Shown one piece after another: positions 25,482 through 32,291 of a DNA stretch of 32,291 nt. The DNA comes from Betaproteobacteria bacterium (GTDB taxonomy: Bacteria > Pseudomonadota > Gammaproteobacteria > Burkholderiales > SG8-39). The notes below the pieces were generated by a model that saw nothing but the letters and a program-made list of their open reading frames with translations, did not search any database and was not told the origin of the DNA. Positions within the stretch are counted from its first letter, which is position 1. Every line of letters starts with the position of its first letter. The DNA lies in contig JACRAS010000216.1 of assembly GCA_016234705.1 (NCBI GenBank), positions 1 through 32,291 on the forward strand, written 5' to 3'. The position numbers and the translations under genes are program-made.

Positions 25482-26230
25482 GCGCCGGGGAGAGGATGAC
25501 TGCATCCGCTTACGATTTTTCTGCATTGCCGCGACCGGCGCTGCAGCTCATGCGCGACGCCGGCGCCGAGGTGCTGGAATGCCGCCGCGTGCTGGACAAG
25601 GGCGGGCTGAACATCGTCGGCGAGATCCTGCGCGGGCAGGGCGAGTTCATCGAATACGAGCACTATCCGACGGACGATGTCCGCGACGCAGACACCCACG
25701 CGCAGTACTATTATCATGCCCACCGCGACAGCGAGGGCGAGCACGGCCATTTCCATACTTTCCTGCGCGCGGCCGGGATGCCGGCCGGCGTGGCGCCGGT
25801 GCCGTACGCGGGTAGCGAAACCTGGCCCGGAGGCGACGCGGCGCTGTCGCACCTGATCGCCATCTCGATGGATGCCTACGGCGTGCCGATCGGCTTGTTT
25901 ACCGTGAACCGCTGGGTCACCGGCGACACCTGGTATCCGGCGCGGGACGTGATCGCCATGCTGGACAGCTTCGTTATCGACCACGCCAATCCCTCGTGGC
26001 CGGTGAACCGCTGGATCGGCGCCATGCTGCGGCTGTACCGGCCGCAAATCGAGGCGCTTGTCCTGGCGCGCGATGAGGTGCTGGCGACGTGGGCGCGCAG
26101 CCATCCCGGACGGGATGTTTTCGAGGATCGCGAGCTGGAGATCATGAGCCACGCAGCGATTTCAGTGAAGCAGCAAATCGCCGCCGTCGAGGCGGCGTTG
26201 CGGGGCAAGCCGCCCCGGAATGGAGCATGA
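25478..26230 (+). CDS. DUF6969-like protein with a His-rich segment
   Basis: A 250-residue protein overlapping the cytochrome stop (ATGA). A second ATG at 25496, after GGGGAGAGG, is an equally good start. No signal peptide, so it is cytoplasmic. Residues 75-95 include YYYHAHRDSEGEHGHFHTF, five histidines and several acids that could bind metal. A conserved-looking central block reads GGDAALSHLIAISMDAYGVP then WVTGDTW. I associate it with DUF6969 from memory; function is unknown. Its place inside a cytochrome operon suggests a maturation or assembly role. Confidence 0.75.
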   Translation: MSAGERMTASAYDFSALPRPALQLMRDAGAEVLECRRVLDKGGLNIVGEILRGQGEFIEYEHYPTDDVRDADTHAQYYYHAHRDSEGEHGHFHTFLRAAGMPAGVAPVPYAGSETWPGGDAALSHLIAISMDAYGVPIGLFTVNRWVTGDTWYPARDVIAMLDSFVIDHANPSWPVNRWIGAMLRLYRPQIEALVLARDEVLATWARSHPGRDVFEDRELEIMSHAAISVKQQIAAVEAALRGKPPRNGA

Positions 26231-26231
26231 A

Positions 26232-26690
26232 ATGAAGGCGAACGTTATCAGGAGGACGGTCGCGGCCCTTGCGCTGCTTGCCGCACCGCTCGCCCGGGCG
26301 GCGCCGCAGGTGATCGAACTGAATCAGGTGCCATGCCAGTTTCTCGAAAGCGAGGACGGCGTCAACCAGGGCTACAAGTCGCGCAAAATCCAGGATTGCG
26401 AGGCGATCAACGCCAGTACCGCGGCGGCGCGCCTGGCACGCGCGAAAACCCTGGAACTGAGACCGGGCCAGTACATCTTCCGCGTGACCAACAAGAGTGT
26501 GCCCTATGAACTCGGCTTCTGGCTGCGCGGCGCCGGCCTCGTCGGGCGCGCGAGCCTGCCGAGCGTGTCGGGCGGCGGGCTCACGCAAGGGGTGACGAAG
26601 GACTACGAAATCGTGCTCAAACCCGGTGAATATGTTTATTCCTGCCCACTCAATACCACGCCGGACTATCGGCTGATCGTCACGAACTGA
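26232..26690 (+). CDS. Secreted cupredoxin-like protein
   Basis: A 152-residue protein with a signal peptide ending in ARA (about residue 24). The C-terminal half has the cupredoxin pattern: LRPGQYIFRVTNKSVPYELGFWL as the first metal-loop region and KPGEYVYSCPLNTTPDYRLIV as the last. The copper-loop Cys is present, but the usual second His and Met of the C-x(2-4)-H-x(2-4)-M loop are not seen. Two other cysteines lie at VPCQFLE and QDCEAINA. It may be a disulfide-stabilised or modified copper fold. The ATG at 26232 has GGAG seven bases upstream; the previous gene ends 1 bp earlier. Confidence 0.75.
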   Translation: MKANVIRRTVAALALLAAPLARAAPQVIELNQVPCQFLESEDGVNQGYKSRKIQDCEAINASTAAARLARAKTLELRPGQYIFRVTNKSVPYELGFWLRGAGLVGRASLPSVSGGGLTQGVTKDYEIVLKPGEYVYSCPLNTTPDYRLIVTN

Positions 26691-26715
26691 ACATCCACCC
26701 CATAAGGAAAATCCA

Positions 26716-27195
26716 ATGTTGAAAACCGTCCGCATGTCCCTGCTCCCCATTCTTCTGCTGGCATTCACCGCCCACAACGCCGGTGCGCAGTCCGCCGCGC
26801 CGCTGCCCGGCACGCACACCGCCGCGTCCCCGTACGGTTTCGACGCTCTGGCCACGCGCCTGGAAAAGGCGATCGAGGCGAACAAGATGGGACTGGTCGC
26901 GCAGGCGAGCGCAAGCCGCGGCGCGGCGGCGCGCGGCGTGAACATCCGCGGCAACCTGGTGCTGATGGTGTTTCGCAACGACTACGCGGTGAGGATGCTC
27001 GCGGCCAGTGTGCCCGCAGGTATCGAGGCGCCGCTGCGGCTCTACGTGATTGAGGGCGCAAACGGCAAGGCAAGTGTGACCTGGCGCGCGCCTAGCGCCG
27101 TGTTTGCGCCCTACGGCAGCGCCGAGCTCGACGCAATTGCGCGCGAACTCGACCCGGTGTTCGAAAAAATTGTCCGCGACGCTGCCGGCGGCTGA
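26716..27195 (+). CDS. Secreted DUF302 domain protein
   Basis: A 159-residue protein with a signal peptide (LLPILLLAFTAHNAGAQ). The mature part follows DUF302: SPYGFDALATRLEKAIEANKMGLVAQASAS, then VFRNDYAVRMLAASVPAGIEAPLRLYVIE, then the C-terminal helix with LDPVFEKIV. DUF302 is often found with thiol and sulfur redox proteins, and no activity is settled. AAGGA lies before the ATG. It is the last gene of the NPC operon. Confidence 0.88.
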   Translation: MLKTVRMSLLPILLLAFTAHNAGAQSAAPLPGTHTAASPYGFDALATRLEKAIEANKMGLVAQASASRGAAARGVNIRGNLVLMVFRNDYAVRMLAASVPAGIEAPLRLYVIEGANGKASVTWRAPSAVFAPYGSAELDAIARELDPVFEKIVRDAAGG

Positions 27196-27206
27196 CACGG
27201 GCCGCC

Positions 27207-27225
27207 TCGTGCGCGTGGCGCACGA
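27207..27225 (+). terminator. Hairpin after the NPC-repeat operon
   Basis: TCGTGCGC, a 3-base loop GTG, then GCGCACGA: an 8-bp perfect stem starting 11 bp after the DUF302 stop. No T-run follows. Position fits the end of the operon. The rest of the gap to 27409 has no gene I can support. Confidence 0.5.
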
Positions 27226-27409
27226 CCTGCACACGCTCCGGTCCGTTGACAACGCCTGAAACCGTGCATACCGGCATGACAGAGAGCAGACTCCGAGCGA
27301 CCCAGCCCGCGAAACAGCGCCTCGCAGGAGCCTTTCAATTGGCTGGGTAACAAGTGCCGCCGCACGGCTGTTACGGAATGCGTATCGACAATTTCTGACC
27401 GGACCACAT

Positions 27410-28012
27410 ATGGAACTGAAGCATGTAGCTCTTGTAATTGCCGACATCGGCGGCTATACGAGATTCATAAAATTTCACAAGACCACCCTGCTTCATGCCC
27501 AGGAGATCATCTCGCAGTTGATGGAAACGATCATCGACCGCGCCTCTTTTCCTCTGATGCTCAACAAACTGGAAGGCGACGCGGCCCTGTTATATGCTGA
27601 AATGGGCGATACGGAGACCGCCGCTGCGCGTGACATCGTCCAGAAAGTCACGGATTTCTTTTCCGCCTTCCATGCGAAATCCGGGGAACTGTCGGGCAGC
27701 CGGGCCAACTGTCCGTGCGATGCGTGCCAGCACATTCTCGATCTGAGGCTGAAAGCGGTTTTGCATCATGGTGTCGTTGCGATCAAGAAAATACGGCAGT
27801 TCGAGGAACTGACGGGCGAGGACGTGATCCTGGTGCATCGCCTGCTCAAGAACAGCGTGTCGAAGCCCGAATACATTCTGATGAGCGCATCATTTCATCG
27901 CTTGGCGGGGGATCTCGCGGGCTACCAGAGCGAAAAAGGGGAAGAAACGTACGCTGACCTCGGCAGCATAGACACCGTGGTGTTTTCGCCCTCGCCGTCC
28001 GTTGCAGGCTAA
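27410..28012 (+). CDS. DUF2652 (cyclase-homology-like) protein
   Basis: A 200-residue cytoplasmic protein with VIADIGGYTRFI near the start and LNKLEGDAALLYAE at about residue 50. These two blocks resemble the metal-binding aspartates of class III adenylate/guanylate cyclases, and I match the whole to DUF2652. A cysteine triad NCPCDACQHI lies at about residue 100 and may bind zinc. No second catalytic loop is clear, so nucleotide cyclase activity is doubtful. The ATG is at 27410; a weak ribosome site lies upstream. Confidence 0.8.
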   Translation: MELKHVALVIADIGGYTRFIKFHKTTLLHAQEIISQLMETIIDRASFPLMLNKLEGDAALLYAEMGDTETAAARDIVQKVTDFFSAFHAKSGELSGSRANCPCDACQHILDLRLKAVLHHGVVAIKKIRQFEELTGEDVILVHRLLKNSVSKPEYILMSASFHRLAGDLAGYQSEKGEETYADLGSIDTVVFSPSPSVAG

Positions 28013-28033
28013 GCGCCCGAGCACCGGGCAGCG

Positions 28034-28062
28034 TGTAAGGAAACGCCCTCCTGAAACGACTA
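28034..28062 (+). promoter_or_regulatory. Candidate ECF-sigma promoter P2 (peroxiredoxin gene)
   Basis: TGTAAGG (28034-28040), 16 nt, CGACTA (28057-28062), 54 bp before the peroxiredoxin ATG. Both boxes are identical to P1, and the first five spacer bases differ at one position only. It starts 21 bp after the stop of the DUF2652 gene. Confidence 0.7.
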
Positions 28063-28116
28063 AACGAAGTATGACGCAATCCCTTTCCCCAAAACCTGTA
28101 AATCCGGAGGATCTTT

Positions 28117-28644
28117 ATGTCGCTGATGCCAAACAAGCCCGCCCCGGCCCTGGAACTGAGCCTTGCGGGAGGAGGGCGCTTCTCGCTTGCGGCCGAAAAG
28201 CCGCAGCATTTCACCATGGTGGTGTTTTACCGCGGCCTGCATTGCCCGATCTGCCGGCGCTACCTGTCTGAACTGGAGAGTCTGCTGCCGGAGTTCGAAA
28301 AGCGCGGCGTATCGGTGTTCGCCGCCAGTTCCGACCCGCAGGACCGCGCGGAACAGGCGAAATCGGGCTGGGGACTGGCAAACCTGCGCGTCGGCTACGA
28401 CCTTTCGATCGAGGAGGCGCGCAAGTGGGGGCTTTATGTCTCCCGCTCGAAGGGTCCGACCTCGGCCGGTGTGGTGGAACCGGACCTGTTCAACGAACCT
28501 GGGCTGTTCATCGTGCGCCCGGACCGAACCCTCTACTGGGGCACCACCTCGACCATGCCCTTTGGCAGACCGCACTTCAACGAGGTCCTGCAGAGCCTGG
28601 ATTTCGTGATTCCGAAGAACTATCCGGCGCGCGGCGACGCTTGA
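28117..28644 (+). CDS. AhpC/TSA-type peroxiredoxin-like protein
   Basis: A 175-residue thioredoxin-fold protein with FYRGLHCPICRRYLSEL (C43-P-I-C46), preceded by the FTMVVF strand and followed by VFAASSDPQDRAEQA and a late GLFIVRPDRTLYWG strand. Ordinary AhpC has T-x-x-C; the CPxC form belongs to the peroxiredoxin-like / redoxin group, whose thiol partner is unknown. There is no signal peptide. GGAGG lies before the ATG. It is controlled by the P2 element, which suggests induction with the NPC operon. Confidence 0.88.
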   Translation: MSLMPNKPAPALELSLAGGGRFSLAAEKPQHFTMVVFYRGLHCPICRRYLSELESLLPEFEKRGVSVFAASSDPQDRAEQAKSGWGLANLRVGYDLSIEEARKWGLYVSRSKGPTSAGVVEPDLFNEPGLFIVRPDRTLYWGTTSTMPFGRPHFNEVLQSLDFVIPKNYPARGDA

Positions 28645-28711
28645 TCTGTGGTCGGCAGACCATAACAGCGGCGGCTGTCCGTTCGAACCGTGCTAAACAA
28701 AAGGAGCTTAT

Positions 28712-29407
28712 ATGGCCATTAAAGCACTGACCTTGGACACCGGCGGCACCATCCTCGATTGGCACGGCGGCATCAGCCGTGCGTTCGCCGCCGCCGGCGC
28801 GCGACGCGGTCTAGAGGCGGACTGGCACGAAGTCACCAACGAGTACCGCCGCCGCTCGATGAAGGGCATGGTCGGGCAGATCCATCCTGAGTTCAACTTC
28901 GATGATGTGCACCGCCGGGTGCTCGACGAGGTGATCGCGCATTACCGGCTCGATGCGCTTACTGCGGAGGATCGGGATGTGATCTGGCGCACTTGGCACG
29001 CGCTCGATGCCTGGCCGGATTTCCCTGCGGCGCAAGCGCGGTTGCGGCGCAAGTACGTCGTCGCCTCGCTCACCCTGCTGACGACTTCGCTGGTGATCGA
29101 TGTGTCGAAGAAGAACGGCTTCGACTGGGACGCCATCATTTCCTGCGAGATGATCGGCATCTACAAGACGCGGCCGGAGTCCTACCTCAAGGCGGCAAAG
29201 TGGCTGCAACTCGATCCGTCCGAAATCATGATGGTCGCCTGCCACAACTTCGATCTGAACGCCGCGCGCGAATGCGGCTACAAGAGCGCGTTCGTGAAAC
29301 GACCCGCCGAGTGGGGGCCGTCAGGGCCGCCCGACCCGGCGCCCAACCCGGCGCACGACCTGATCGTCGAGGACTTCACGGAACTGGCGACGCGGCTGGG
29401 CGCGTAG
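28712..29407 (+). CDS. HAD-family hydrolase (haloacid dehalogenase type II-like)
   Basis: A 231-residue HAD phosphatase/dehalogenase. Motif I is TLDTGGTILDW with nucleophile D9. Motif II is in ASLTLLTTSLV, the lysine of motif III in GIYKTRPESY, and the final acidic motif in VACHNFDLNAARECG. It is close to the type II haloacid dehalogenase branch, but the first motif has TGGT where FGTL is common, so the substrate may differ. AAAGGAG precedes the ATG. It follows the peroxiredoxin gene by 67 bp and is likely in the same transcript. Confidence 0.88.
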   Translation: MAIKALTLDTGGTILDWHGGISRAFAAAGARRGLEADWHEVTNEYRRRSMKGMVGQIHPEFNFDDVHRRVLDEVIAHYRLDALTAEDRDVIWRTWHALDAWPDFPAAQARLRRKYVVASLTLLTTSLVIDVSKKNGFDWDAIISCEMIGIYKTRPESYLKAAKWLQLDPSEIMMVACHNFDLNAARECGYKSAFVKRPAEWGPSGPPDPAPNPAHDLIVEDFTELATRLGA

Positions 29408-29479
29408 TCAGCAAAATTGGCTGGTCGGAAACCCTCGCTCTGCTGTCATCGTTTACAGTTTCTTGAATTCAAACTGACG

Positions 29480-30418
29480 CTAAGCCAGCACAGTTTCCAG
29501 GCGATAGTCCGGCCCCTTGGAGATCCGGTCGAAGTAAGACAACCAGGCGGGCGAGCCCTCAGGCCAGTTCTTGAGAAAGCATTGTTGCCACGCCGGATCG
29601 TCGTAGTGGATTGCGAGCGCATCGACGCGCACGTCGTGCAAGCTGTGACCGTAGAGACGTGCATACGGTGAAGATGTCTTTCCGATCCGGGTCAGGATGC
29701 CAAGACAGGCGCCGCGGGCGTTCGGCATGCCTGCAGCGCCGTTGTTGACAACCAGTTTGATCCCGTCAAGATCGAAGCAGCGCGTAGCCGGCAGGCAAGT
29801 ATGGGTACTCGCGAACACGTCCACCTCAGCCTTTGCGAAGGCTTCGGCGCGCCAGGCATGCTGACCGGGGTCATCCAGGCTTGCGACATCGAAGCGCCAG
29901 CCTGCCAGCGATTCGGCATCGCCGTGCACAACACCGACGCGAGTTTCTCCGACGCGGTAGCGCGCTACCATCGGCAATTCGCCGAGGCGGCCAAGCAGAT
30001 CGGGGTGCCGCGCTGCCGTGCGCTTCAGCCTGGCGTGAATCCAGTTCGAACGTTCGACGACACGCTGATCGACTGACTCCGGATAGGCGCAACCACATCC
30101 CGCTGCATCCGAATCTTCACCCAATTCAGCCTCGACGTTTCCGACAATGGCGTCGTGCCGCAGCACATGCTCGTTGATCGCGCGAAAGCTTGCGTCATCG
30201 ACGTTGAACCAGTTGAAGTCGCCGTTGAAGCACAAGGTCACCGGCCCGGGTTCGACGCGCGCCATCGCCTCGACGGTGGTTAACGCTTGGAGATTGCCAT
30301 ACAGCCCGCCGACCACGTACAAGGTCTCAGCCGTCCGCTCGGGCGCTCTGGCAATGGCGCCCGGTCCGTAGCGGTAGCGCACCGGGCATACCCGGCCGGG
30401 CGTGTTCACGCTGGTCAC
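29480..30418 (-). CDS. Metallophosphoesterase-like protein with degenerate motif I
   Basis: A 312-residue protein of the calcineurin-like phosphoesterase fold. Motifs are recognisable but altered: VVGGLYGNLQAL where DxHGN is usual, so the first Asp and His ligands are gone; FNGDFNWF for GD; VGNVEAEL for GNHE; VVHGD; and ASTHTCLP for GHTH. It may have lost catalysis or use a different metal centre. The GTG start at 30418 lies 2 bp after the radical SAM stop, so translation is coupled. The frame is open 39 codons upstream, but that overlaps the radical SAM gene. Confidence 0.8.
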   Translation of the reverse strand: MTSVNTPGRVCPVRYRYGPGAIARAPERTAETLYVVGGLYGNLQALTTVEAMARVEPGPVTLCFNGDFNWFNVDDASFRAINEHVLRHDAIVGNVEAELGEDSDAAGCGCAYPESVDQRVVERSNWIHARLKRTAARHPDLLGRLGELPMVARYRVGETRVGVVHGDAESLAGWRFDVASLDDPGQHAWRAEAFAKAEVDVFASTHTCLPATRCFDLDGIKLVVNNGAAGMPNARGACLGILTRIGKTSSPYARLYGHSLHDVRVDALAIHYDDPAWQQCFLKNWPEGSPAWLSYFDRISKGPDYRLETVLA

Positions 30419-30420
30419 GA

Positions 30421-31419
30421 TCAATTGACGCAACTCGGCGCCGGCGCCGTTTCGTTTTCCAAGGCGCCGCCGCAACTGGAACCCTGGCCGGCCGTACAAC
30501 CGTAGCAGTGGTCCGCCACCCGAATCGGGAGCCATTCCAACTGGGCGACGGTGGCGTCGATTATGTGCAGTCGGGAGCGGTTCTTGTCCTTGAGTGCCAG
30601 ACCGAGCTGCTGATTGAAGTCGCAGTCATAGATATAGCCTTGCCAGTCCACGCTGATTAAGCTGCGGCACATCACCGCGTCCAGGTTTTCGTCACGGTGT
30701 GCTTCGCGCAGGGTCGTCATATAGACGTTGAACTGTCCCTTGGAGATCAACATGCTGCCGAAGCGCTGAATCGGCATGTTGGCCAGCGTGAACAGATGAT
30801 CGAAGACAATGCCGTAGCGCTCGCCCAGAATCCGTTTGTAGTCGGCTTCCAGTGCGGCTTGCGTCGGCGGCAGGCTGGCGCCCTGCGGGTTATAGACCAG
30901 GTTGAGGATCAGGTCGCTGCCCGCGCGCCCGTAGCCGAGCGCATTCAGCCGCCTGAGCCCTTTGAGGCTGGCCTCGAAAGTGCCTGCGCCGCGTTGCTTG
31001 TCGACGTTCTCTTTCTGATAACAAGGCAACGAAGCGACGACTTCGACCCGATGCGCGGCTAGAAATGCCGCCAAGTCCTCGAAGCCGGGCTCCTCCAATA
31101 TGGTCAGGTTGCAGCGGTCGATCACGCGCAGTCCGCGCGAGCGAGCGGCAATCACCAGTCGCCGGAAATTGCGATTCAACTCGGGGGCGCCCCCGGTGAG
31201 ATCGATGGTGGTGATCTCGGGGCTGGCGGCGAGGAAATCGATGACGGCGTCGATGGTTTTGGCCGTCATTTCTTCTTTTCGATTCGGTCCCGCATTCACG
31301 TGACAGTGCACACAGCTCTGGTTGCAGCGATAACCTAGGTTCAACTGCAGCGTCTCGATGGCGCGGCGCTTCAGGCGCGGGAAATCGGTGCGGGCGAGAA
31401 GGTGAATGGTGGCGTGCAT
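30421..31419 (-). CDS. arsS: ArsS-type radical SAM protein (Cys form)
   Basis: A 332-residue radical SAM enzyme. The cluster motif is [17 protein letters not shown] (C32, C36, C39). SAM and strand motifs include [12 protein letters not shown] and [16 protein letters not shown]. The C-terminal cysteine-rich segment has [10 protein letters not shown] and [15 protein letters not shown]. This matches the radical SAM/Cys-rich family named for arsenosugar biosynthesis, in which some members are selenoproteins. Here every position is Cys. No arsM is nearby, so the arsenosugar role is unproved. P3 lies 29 bp upstream. The ribosome site is weak. Confidence 0.85.
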   Translation of the reverse strand: MHATIHLLARTDFPRLKRRAIETLQLNLGYRCNQSCVHCHVNAGPNRKEEMTAKTIDAVIDFLAASPEITTIDLTGGAPELNRNFRRLVIAARSRGLRVIDRCNLTILEEPGFEDLAAFLAAHRVEVVASLPCYQKENVDKQRGAGTFEASLKGLRRLNALGYGRAGSDLILNLVYNPQGASLPPTQAALEADYKRILGERYGIVFDHLFTLANMPIQRFGSMLISKGQFNVYMTTLREAHRDENLDAVMCRSLISVDWQGYIYDCDFNQQLGLALKDKNRSRLHIIDATVAQLEWLPIRVADHCYGCTAGQGSSCGGALENETAPAPSCVN

Positions 31420-31448
31420 GGGGAATTTACCGAGATGTCTTGTCCGTT

Positions 31449-31477
31449 TGGTCGCCGCTCCCCTGCAATTTCTTACA
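31449..31477 (-). promoter_or_regulatory. Candidate ECF-sigma promoter P3 (radical SAM operon)
   Basis: On the minus strand: TGTAAGA (31477-31471), 16 nt, CGACCA (31454-31449). It differs from P1/P2 at one base in each box. It is 29 bp from the radical SAM start codon and divergent from the RluF-like gene. Confidence 0.6.
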
Positions 31478-31578
31478 AACTAATCGACAAACAAGACCAA
31501 TTGGGGCGATGTCCGAAGATGCGGTACCCTATCGCGTTTCAAGCTACAGGGCCGCGCGCCGGCTTTACTTTGGTCAAC

Positions 31579-32291
31579 ATGGAAAAAGTACGCGTATCCA
31601 AGCTGATGTCGCAACAAGGGCTGTGTTCGCGCCGCGAGGCCGACGGCTACATCGAGCGCGGCTGGGTATTCGTGGACGGCGAGCGGGTTACCGAGCTCGG
31701 CACGCGCATTGATCCGGCGAGCAAGATTACCTTGAACAAGGCCGCGCAGGCGAGCCAGTTCGCGCGCGTGACCATACTGCTCCACAAGCCGATCGGCTAT
31801 GTGTCGGCGCAGGCCGAGCCGGGCTACAGGCCGGCCGTGAGTCTGATCAACGCCGAATCGCATTTTTCCGGCGACCGCTCGCGCGAGCGCTTCACCCCGC
31901 GGCACTTGAGGGGCCTCGCCCCGGCCGGGCGGCTGGATATCGATTCGCAAGGCTTGCTGGTGTTGACGCAGGATGGGCGCATCGCCAAACAGTTGATCGG
32001 CGAGAATTCCGCGATCGAGAAGGAATATCTGGTGCGCGTGAAGGGAAGCCTGTCCAAGGCCGGCTTGGCGCTGCTCAATCATGGCCTGTCGCTGGATGGG
32101 GAGGCGCTGCGGCCGGCGCAGGTGAGCTGGCTGAATCAGGATCAGTTGCGCTTCATTCTGCGCCAGGGCAAGAAGCGCCAGATCCGGCGCATGTGCGAGC
32201 TGGTCGGCCTGACGGTTACCGGGTTGAAGCGCGTGCGTATCGGCAACGTGAAACTCGCCGACCTCCCCGACGGCCAGTGGCGGTATTTGCG
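31579..32291 (+). CDS. rluF: 23S rRNA pseudouridine synthase, RluF-like (runs off window)
   Basis: The first 237 residues of an RsuA/RluB/E/F-family enzyme. The N-terminus is an S4 RNA-binding domain ([25 protein letters not shown]). The catalytic motif [17 protein letters not shown] has D120, and [21 protein letters not shown] and [11 protein letters not shown] follow. The order and the GxWR-like end match RluF, which modifies U2604 in E. coli 23S rRNA. The stop lies beyond 32291. It is a housekeeping gene, suggesting the accessory block ends near here. Confidence 0.88.
   Translation, partial: MEKVRVSKLMSQQGLCSRREADGYIERGWVFVDGERVTELGTRIDPASKITLNKAAQASQFARVTILLHKPIGYVSAQAEPGYRPAVSLINAESHFSGDRSRERFTPRHLRGLAPAGRLDIDSQGLLVLTQDGRIAKQLIGENSAIEKEYLVRVKGSLSKAGLALLNHGLSLDGEALRPAQVSWLNQDQLRFILRQGKKRQIRRMCELVGLTVTGLKRVRIGNVKLADLPDGQWRYL

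Noticed and set aside
24111..25526. Minus-strand open frame of about 470 codons opposite the pentaheme cytochrome
   Set aside because: The plus strand has five CxxCH motifs, a lipobox and operon context; the minus frame has none.
30421..30423. TGA at the end of the ArsS-type gene as a selenocysteine codon
   Set aside because: It lies after the complete Cys-rich C-terminal region, all conserved positions are Cys, and a new gene starts 2 bp later.

Overview
The window looks like chromosomal DNA from a GC-rich betaproteobacterium, probably in the Burkholderiales/Nitrosomonadales range. The pointers are a Bug/TctC-type solute-binding protein, an intracellular PHB depolymerase, fumarylacetoacetase remnants, a SelD fused to an NADH-dehydrogenase-like domain, and several periplasmic c-type cytochromes. 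The taxonomic call is inference from gene content only.

Layout. (1) Positions 1-6500 are accessory and decayed: a cation P-type ATPase stump, a zinc alcohol dehydrogenase, PHB depolymerase, a transposase remnant, a Bug-family binding protein, truncated MFS and fumarylacetoacetase fragments, a Phd/PIN toxin-antitoxin pair, and a TVP38-flavin-reductase gene with an internal deletion. A 28-29 bp sequence occurs twice, at 3288 and 4926. (2) Positions 6526-9952 hold a four-gene ABC transporter of the PhnD/C/E type whose binding protein matches the putative selenate family. It converges on an alpha/beta hydrolase-OsmC fusion. (3) Positions 11367-19712 are a metal-resistance block: a DUF3179 protein, a merR / merTPA set with a canonical 19-bp-spacer promoter, and a second MerR-controlled module. 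That module contains an HMA chaperone, a P1B-type ATPase with a YPC motif in place of CPC, a ZntR-like regulator, a mini-thioredoxin and a CcdA-like membrane protein. (4) Positions 19812-22935 (minus strand) hold an ECF sigma factor, a small zinc-finger anti-sigma factor and the NDH-SelD fusion. (5) Divergently, 23196-27195 is a six-gene secreted redox operon. It begins with a peptide made almost entirely of N-P-C-x-x-K repeats, followed by a c-type cytochrome carrying the same repeats at both ends, a pentaheme lipoprotein cytochrome, a His-rich DUF6969-like protein, a cupredoxin-like protein and a DUF302 protein. (6) Positions 27410-31419 carry a DUF2652 protein, a CPxC peroxiredoxin-like protein, a HAD hydrolase, and an ArsS-type radical SAM enzyme coupled to a degenerate metallophosphoesterase. 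(7) The window ends in an RluF-like pseudouridine synthase that runs off the edge.

The main discovery is a shared promoter element, (T/C)GTAAG(G/A) - 16 nt - CGAC(T/C)A. It lies upstream of the NPC-repeat operon (23091), the peroxiredoxin gene (28034), the radical SAM operon (31477, minus) and the DUF3179 gene (12381, minus). Two further copies have a 15-nt spacer. The only sigma/anti-sigma pair in the window lies in the middle of these sites, so I infer that this ECF factor controls a local regulon. The NPC-repeat peptide/cytochrome system would be its central, apparently undescribed output, plausibly periplasmic handling of a soft metal, a selenium or sulfur species, or oxidants. The sequence shows the motifs and repeats directly; the regulatory link and physiological role are inference.
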